Below the pieces are notes generated by a model, which searched no databases, had not been told where the DNA came from, and saw nothing but the letters and a program-made list of their open reading frames with translations. Positions 7,680 through 12,472 of a stretch of DNA of 12,472 nt are shown one piece after another. This DNA is from Euperipatoides rowelli. Lineage: Eukaryota; Onychophora; Udeonychophora; Euonychophora; Peripatopsidae. The DNA is taken from NCBI GenBank assembly GCA_003024985.2, contig PXIH01S0005654.1. One strand, 5' to 3'. The translations under genes were made by a program, and so were the position numbers. Numbering within the stretch: position 1 is the first letter of the stretch; every line of letters starts with the position of its first letter.

Positions 7680-8484
7680 CAATACCACCATTTTTTGGTT
7701 CTTTTCCAAGAGTTTGTTTAAAGGAGCCAAAACCATAGAGAGGCTAGATAAAAAAATTCTATAGTAGCTGGCTAAGCCTAAAAATAAACACAGTTGTGCT
7801 ACAACCTTCGGGGGCGGTGCATCTAAAATTCCTTTCAATTAACCTGGAGCTGGATATAGCTCTTCTCCATCAATAATGTAACCAAAGTATTCAACTTCTT
7901 TCATAATTTTTTTTTTAGATGAATACCTGCCTTTTTCAGTCTTCAAATAATAATTCCAGGTTTTTTAAATGTTTGTCTAAGATGTTTCTTGAACATAAAC
8001 TGTCATCTAGATAGCACATCACTCCTGGCAAACCTGATAGATTTGATCCATGGCTTTCTGAAAAATAGTAGGTGAAGATGCTACTCCAGATGGTAGTCTA
8101 TTGACTTCAAAAAGTCCTATATGTGTATTAATAGTACAGTACTTTTTGCAATCTTTGTGCATCTTAATCTGCCGGTAATCTTGTGCAAGATTTGGTTTTG
8201 AAAATAAGGCACATTTTTAATTTGAGTAAACATCTCTCTTAATTTGGGTAAAGGATAATGATCCACATTATGATTTGGGTTCAACCCCACTTTGTAGTCA
8301 CCACATAATCTTAAAAATTTATCAGGTTTAACTATTGGAACAATAGGGGCTGCCCATTCTGAAATGGTGAAAAGGGGTCAGAATACCTTGTTCCTGTAGT
8401 TTTTCTACTTCTTTCTCAATTTGAGGTTTAAGAGCAAAAGGAGATGGACGTGCCTTAAAAAATTTTGGAGCTGAATTTTCGTTT
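7680..8484 (-). pseudogene. Ty3/gypsy reverse transcriptase remnant
   Basis: Reverse transcriptase copies the element's RNA into DNA. On the minus strand it opens with ENSAPKFFKARPSPFALKP, the usual approach to gypsy RT. A one-base shift leads to SEWAAPIVPIVKPDKFLRL, then CGDYK (8291-8305), YPLPKLREMF, FSKPNLAQDY (about 8175-8204), THIGLFEVNRLPSGVASSP, and the active-site YLDD at 8002-8013. KEVEYFGYIIDGEEL and FLGLASYYRIF follow, leading into RNase H. In the FSKxDL block the catalytic Asp is replaced by Asn, while the two Asp residues of YLDD remain. Several in-frame stops and frameshifts show the copy is inactive. Domain order and motifs put it in Ty3/gypsy (Metaviridae-like elements), not Ty1/copia or LINEs. 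Confidence 0.92.
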
Positions 8485-8490
8485 ACAGAC

Positions 8491-8972
8491 AAGTGATGTC
8501 AAACCTATGACATGTGTCTCACTAGTTGACTCATGAACATGATTTTTGTGGCATATCACATGAGCACAAAATGCATGGTGTAGTATTATATATGAAATAA
8601 ATGGGAAATTCTGTCTGTGATAACTGATGCCACACAAAATATGGTTTTGTGAAATTTCTTAGTGAAAAAGTTCAACACCCTATTGTGCAGTTCTGTTGCT
8701 TTTTACTGCAGGAAGTGTTGTACTCGAAACAAGTATGAAGTCATTTGAAAATGTACTCTCGCGCGGTGGTAATTAAAATTGTGAACTTTATATCTACACA
8801 TGCTCTAAATAATTGCCAGTTCTCCATGATGTTAGACGAGTTGAATTCTCAATATTGCGGACTTATGTACAATAATGTTGGCTGGCTGAGCCGTGGTGGT
8901 ACACTAAACATTTGAAAGTAATAAACCAAACTTCAAGTGGCACAATAGTTGTTAAAAGGTTCGCCATCCCTG
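8491..8972 (-). mobile_element. Non-autonomous hAT-like DNA transposon, copy B, inside gypsy pol
   Basis: This element of about 482 bp is the minus-strand relative of copy A at 4637-5100. On the minus strand it begins CAGGGATGGCGAACC and ends near ATAGGTTTGACATCAC, a decayed version of the inverted terminus. It splits the gypsy reading frame: the pre-RT spacer ending LFDESWNR lies on one side, and ENSAPKFFKARP on the other. The flanks (TTACAGAC and TTCTATTC on plus) do not form a convincing 8-bp duplication, and roughly a dozen codons expected between the two coding pieces are not recognisable, so some sequence was probably lost at the junction. Open frames inside it show no transposase. Confidence 0.72.
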
Positions 8973-9160
8973 TTCTATTCCAACTTTCATCAAATAAACA
9001 GGAAAATTTATTTGCTTGCAATTTAGACTTGTCAACTGTCTTATTTTTGTCTATTATTGTATTACAGCTCATTTGTGCACTAAACAAATTATTTATTATT
9101 CCTAATGAGTTGATTCTTCTTTAATCACTATTAATTCTAAATTGTTAAATGTCTTATTTT
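8973..9160 (-). pseudogene. Gypsy pol spacer upstream of RT; gag and protease missing
   Basis: On the minus strand a frame reads IIDKNKTVDKSKLQANKFSC followed by LFDESW. This resembles the lysine-rich spacer between protease and RT in gypsy pol, where a conserved LF(D/E) block lies shortly before the ENAPP-like motif. The reading is supported by its position, separated from RT only by hAT-like copy B. Recognisable coding is lost before the 5' LTR at 9178, so at most about 200 bp remain where gag, nucleocapsid and protease (normally well over 1 kb) would be expected. No primer-binding site starting TGG is visible next to the LTR. Confidence 0.5.
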
Positions 9161-9177
9161 GAAAGCCTACTTTTGCA

Positions 9178-9404
9178 TGCAAAAGTAAGAAATTGTTTTA
9201 CTATTACAGTTGAATAACTTAATTAACATTTTAATAAACAGGAAGAATTAATACAAAATGGATGTCCTATCGAGTCGGTACCAAAACACATTCTAAGAAT
9301 AATGTTATATTCTTACAAGCATTGTCTATCGAGAATTGAAGTAATACTACTTTGAATCTCTAATCGGTTCAGTGTAGTATTTACTGGACGTTCAATACAC
9401 TACA
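9178..9404 (-). mobile_element. Ty3/gypsy 5' LTR
   Basis: This is the partner of 5681-5897. On the minus strand it starts TGTAGTGTATTGAACG at 9404 and probably ends in CA at 9178. Across the aligned 199 bp it differs from the 3' LTR at about 27 positions plus a 2-bp gap. It keeps five CG dinucleotides where the 3' copy has none. Because LTRs are identical at insertion, this divergence marks an old element. No TATA box or polyadenylation signal could be assigned with confidence, although the AT-rich TAATAAACA region at about 9232 could be either on this or the opposite strand. Confidence 0.75.
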
Positions 9405-11250
9405 ACTGATAAGTTAATTGTTGGATTCAGAGATTTCAAACTTTGATTAGCCTCAAATGTGCAGCAAATAAAGATTTTTCATTGAGTAAATATGAGTCGC
9501 TTTTAATATTCCCATCTACAACACATTGAGGAGGAATGCAATTAGTTGCTTACTGTAATTTCATTTTTATTATGTAAACAAACTAAAACAAAATAATTAT
9601 ATATTGAATATTTAGATTTTATATACAAAGCTATTACTAATCTAATGTTATTTATTTTTTTACATTTAGTTTCTACTTTTTAATTTTATTTCCCAGGAAG
9701 TAAAAAAAAAAATTTTAACATTATTTTATGTCTACAACATCTTTTTTTTTTATAATAAAAATTTAAATAAATCCTGTTTTAATTAAAATTATTGTTGGTC
9801 AATTACTTATTTTTATAAAGATGTTCAGTATATTATTACAAATTTCCATTAATATTAAAGTGCTTTTTTGGGCTTTAACAAAATGTGCCTATAATTGTTA
9901 ACAAATTTGACATTGGTAGCAGAGGGGAAGGGGTTAACTGAAGTCTGTTATTGCTTTATTTTGAAAAGAAATTTCAGACTGTAAATATCTAAAATAAATG
10001 CCATGCTACAGCTGTATTTGAGATCATTTTTTCCATTTACTGTATAAGCTTATTTCTTTGGTGTCGATATCTTTGACACAAGATAAAATTTGCAATGATA
10101 TTTAAAGAATTAAAAATTCGTTGCTCATAGAAAGTTACTTTGTGTATTTTTTAAAAGAATTTTCAATTTTTGCCTATATTTTTATTTCTGTTTCATATTT
10201 ATTCTTGACCTACTTCAAACATGTGTTTAGTTTGATTGTCAAAATGCATTGACATATTGTATTTTGCATGACGGAAAAAAATTGGTTTACATCATAGCAA
10301 AGGTCAAAGAGCATAGTATACCTTAGGTTGGTTCTATTCAAATCACAGATGAAGAAAAAAAATAATTGAAAGCTCAGATTTCTTTGATGCTTGAATTAAA
10401 CATTTTAATATGAATTGAAAACATACAATATTTTTAAAACAGTATAAATTATTAAGAAATGTTAATAATTTTCATATCTTTATCAAGATATTCAATATAT
10501 TCTATTAATTTATTGTATTTTTTTTTTCTTGTTACTACACTTTTTTTTTATTGAATTCTTTGCCTCTTCTTATCCACCCGGCAATTGTTTAACTTATAAT
10601 CAGTTAATGATAATAATTAAAGTGATTTCTTTTACTGTAAATGGCTGCAAGTCTTTAAAACAAAGAATTAAACTATCATTATTTCTTCAGGTTTGATCTT
10701 TGTTTTTTTTAACTTGTTGATCCATAAATACATTCAGCACCTCATTTATCATCACTCTCAACTCTAGTTTATCTTCTTTTGGTTTTTAACCTTTTTACTT
10801 CCTAAATTAGCAATAAAATAGTTTAATAACCTTTTACTATTTTTTTTTTAATCCTTAAATTTCTTCCCTTCATAAATACCTGTGGAAATTTATTGTACAT
10901 TAAATTTTTCTGCATTTAAAATATTAACAATTCACATTTTTATTATATTTTGTGAAAAATAATAATTTTTTTATTTACTTGTCCCTTTTAACCCTTGCAC
11001 ACTAGCATCTACCAATAGTACGTTATTACTAGCAATATATAATTTTATTACACATGTTAAAAATGTCTTTGTCAGGGTTATTTTATTATCGTGTTTTATG
11101 AATTGTATTACTGTACAATTTTTATTAGTCTGAATAACTACAAAACTAAAACTTGCAAGTCACGAAAGTAACAACTATCATAAATCATTGAATTCCAAGT
11201 TATAGCTTGAAAAAAAACTATGAACTAAATATAAAAAAAGTATTGTAATC
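9405..11250. other. Very AT-rich region with no recognised feature
   Basis: About 1.85 kb outside the retrotransposon shows dense stops on both strands and many T runs (near 9653, 9741, 10518, 10541, 10705, 10842). No conserved domain, RNA gene or inverted-repeat element was recognised. It is best read as intergenic or intronic sequence. Confidence 0.5.
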
Positions 11251-11253
11251 TAA

Positions 11254-11295
11254 CCTAAAAGTCTACAAAACCCTCCTAAAAGTCTACAAAACCCT
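11254..11295 (+). repeat. Perfect 21-bp tandem duplication
   Basis: Two identical units of CCTAAAAGTCTACAAAACCC plus a T lie head to tail (11254-11274 and 11275-11295), with CC beginning a third. Their identity implies a recent duplication, or a polymorphic or assembly-derived repeat. Confidence 0.95.
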
Positions 11296-11355
11296 CCCAC
11301 ATAAACTATTAACTAAAAAAACTAAATAGCAGAATAAAACTAAGATATATACTCA

Positions 11356-11370
11356 CTCTCTCTCTCTCTC
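11356..11370 (+). repeat. CT dinucleotide microsatellite
   Basis: About seven and a half CT units are followed by a short AT repeat at 11371-11379. It is simple sequence. Confidence 0.9.
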
Positions 11371-11379
11371 AATATATAT

Positions 11380-11460
11380 CAGGGTTCAAATATGAGTGGA
11401 AGCAAATGCTCCCAGTAAGTCACAACTTGCTCCCAGTGACTTGTGAGTGGGAGCAAATAT
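11380..11460. repeat. Small palindromic/tandem repeat built on TGCTCCCA
   Basis: TGCTCCCAGTAAGTCAC (11407-11423) is partly repeated in tandem at 11428 and again inverted as GTGACTTGTGAGTGGGAGCA (11436-11455), so the region can fold as a hairpin with an 11-12 base loop. A CAGGGTTCAAA at 11380 resembles a hAT-type terminus, but no matching CCCTG end was found nearby. It may be a fragment of a transposon with palindromic ends. Confidence 0.5.
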
Positions 11461-11985
11461 TTTTTCCCAGCATAAAATTTCTAGTTTTGAGTCCTCAAAA
11501 AGATAAATATTTTTATTATTTACTGGATAAAGTATATATAAAATGACACTTTCATTTTTACATGATTATTGGTTAGCCTAGTAATATATTTTTTAATGTG
11601 CTATTTTATTTTTATTTTTTAAATACCACTNGTATATATATATAACAAAAAGGTATTTGTTACTAGGAATACATGGTGAAACGTTTATTTTTTTAATTTT
11701 ATTACTAGCAGTATGAAAAATTTAAACATATCTACAAACAAATATGAAAATATCACTATAAAAAATCATGCATGTTGAACCTTATACTATGCAGTATTAT
11801 TAGTGATTGGCCTGTCAGCATAACTTGGAGGAGGGGAGTCTAAATGAAAGGGAAAGAATAGGACGAACAAAAATGTGAGCAGTACCGGTATGGGTAATAT
11901 TCACATACGCTAGTGTTTTAAGGTTAAAAATAATTGTTTTTTTTATTATTCCTGGCTGTTTCTGTTACCCAAGCAGAGTCGAGCA
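11461..11985. other. AT-rich region with one ambiguous base
   Basis: No gene or repeat of note was found. Position 11631 is N and lies next to a GTATATATATATAAC microsatellite, which suggests the base call failed at the simple repeat. The short AGTACCGGTA palindrome at about 11880 is unexplained. Confidence 0.5.
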
Positions 11986-12152
11986 CCCACAATGCATTGT
12001 GACTGATGGTATGAGTCCAATGAGATATATTAATAATATGAGTCATTTACAGTCACCATAATGCAATGTTTACCCACAATGTATTTCTAATTATTCATAA
12101 TACACTATGGTGAATTGTGACTAAAAGGCTTTTTGTCACATTGCTTTATGGG
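11986..12152. mobile_element. Possible MITE with 18-bp imperfect inverted termini
   Basis: The left end CCCACAATGCATTGTGAC and the reverse complement of the right end, CCCATAAAGCAATGTGAC, match in 15 of 18 positions, giving a unit of 167 bp. Related phrases recur inside: CCATAATGCAATG at about 12057 and CCCACAATGTATT at about 12074. There is also an internal AGTCACC.../...GGTGAATTGTGACT pair. No clear target duplication is visible, so the superfamily is not assigned. Chance assembly of AT-rich palindromes is possible but less likely, given the CCC/GGG ends. Confidence 0.45.
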
Positions 12153-12472
12153 AACCAGAAGTAACATCATACCATTTTGTCTGATTGGGGACAGTATCAG
12201 CTTTTTATACCTACTCCTGACAATGTATTGTGTGTTCCTTAATAAATATTCTTCAAAATAAAATTATTGATTGTCAAAATTTAATCACGTCTACTCTTCA
12301 ATATATCATTGATATTGCATTAGAACTTTGAAGGATAAATTTATTTCAGAAAAATGTAACACTAAAAGTTTAATTTAGTAATCTAATCGCTATCCAAAAA
12401 AATTGTGTAATCAGTATTGCCAGCATCGATTGTGCAAGAAAAAGAAAATCACTGTATTATCTGTAAAGACCA
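12153..12472. other. AT-rich end of window, no recognised feature
   Basis: No open frame, RNA gene or repeat family was recognised in the last 320 bases. Confidence 0.4.

Noticed and set aside
8455-8637. 60-residue minus-strand open frame
   Set aside because: It runs across the junction of hAT-like copy B and the gypsy pol, in a frame different from the pol motifs.
8863-9124. Open frames on both strands around 9000
   Set aside because: The plus-strand frame is a shadow of the gypsy spacer. The minus-strand frame (9087-8863) is kept only as far as 8973, because beyond that it reads into hAT-like copy B.
5681-9409. 5-bp target duplication flanking the gypsy element
   Set aside because: The bases beyond the two LTR ends (ATTTT on the left, ACTGA on the right) do not match. 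One outer boundary may be misplaced or rearranged.
1-12472. A novel multi-gene system, CRISPR array, or cluster of intact genes
   Set aside because: No intact open frame above about 90 codons, no regularly spaced repeat array with unique spacers, and the only recognised coding domains belong to a dead gypsy retrotransposon.

Overview
This is AT-rich eukaryotic, probably metazoan, intergenic or intronic DNA. It has long A/T homopolymers, three G runs of 12 to 15, several microsatellites, one ambiguous base (N at 11631), and no long open reading frame. No bacterial gene, rRNA, tRNA or CRISPR array was recognised. Nearly everything that can be named is mobile-element debris. The species cannot be fixed from this window. 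Duplicated sequences differ repeatedly as CG versus TG or CA, which suggests a genome with CpG methylation.

The centre (about 5681-9404) is one broken Ty3/gypsy LTR retrotransposon on the minus strand. In its own reading direction it holds: a 5' LTR (9404 down to about 9178); a short pre-RT spacer (about 9160-8973); a foreign hAT-like insertion (8972-8491); reverse transcriptase (8484 to about 7680, with CGDYK and YLDD motifs); RNase H (about 7662-7360); the linker and integrase (about 7292-6345, with parts of the catalytic core deleted and a GPVSY module at the end); a polypurine tract (6177-6166); and a 3' LTR (6164 to about 5681). Gag and protease are missing. The pol reading frame is broken by many stops and frameshifts, so the element is dead.

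Two younger DNA-transposon families have landed in or beside it. A 259-bp hAT-type MITE (5899-6157) has perfect 16-bp terminal inverted repeats and a perfect 8-bp target duplication, and sits 7 bp inside the start of the 3' LTR. A second family of about 470 bp is present twice in opposite orientation: 4637-5100 on plus, just outside the retroelement, and 8491-8972 on minus, inside pol.

The left arm (1-4628) is AT-rich and mostly anonymous. It holds a repeat at 571-699 that recurs at 5158-5319 and is marked by spaced TTYGAT motifs, a TA-rich minisatellite (2936-3055), homopolymers, and one weak candidate exon (3477-3627). The right arm (9405-12472) is very AT-rich, with a 21-bp tandem duplication, a CT microsatellite, a small palindromic repeat (11380-11460) and a possible 167-bp inverted-repeat element (11986-12152).

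No functional gene set or novel system could be demonstrated. The best content is the nested insertion history.
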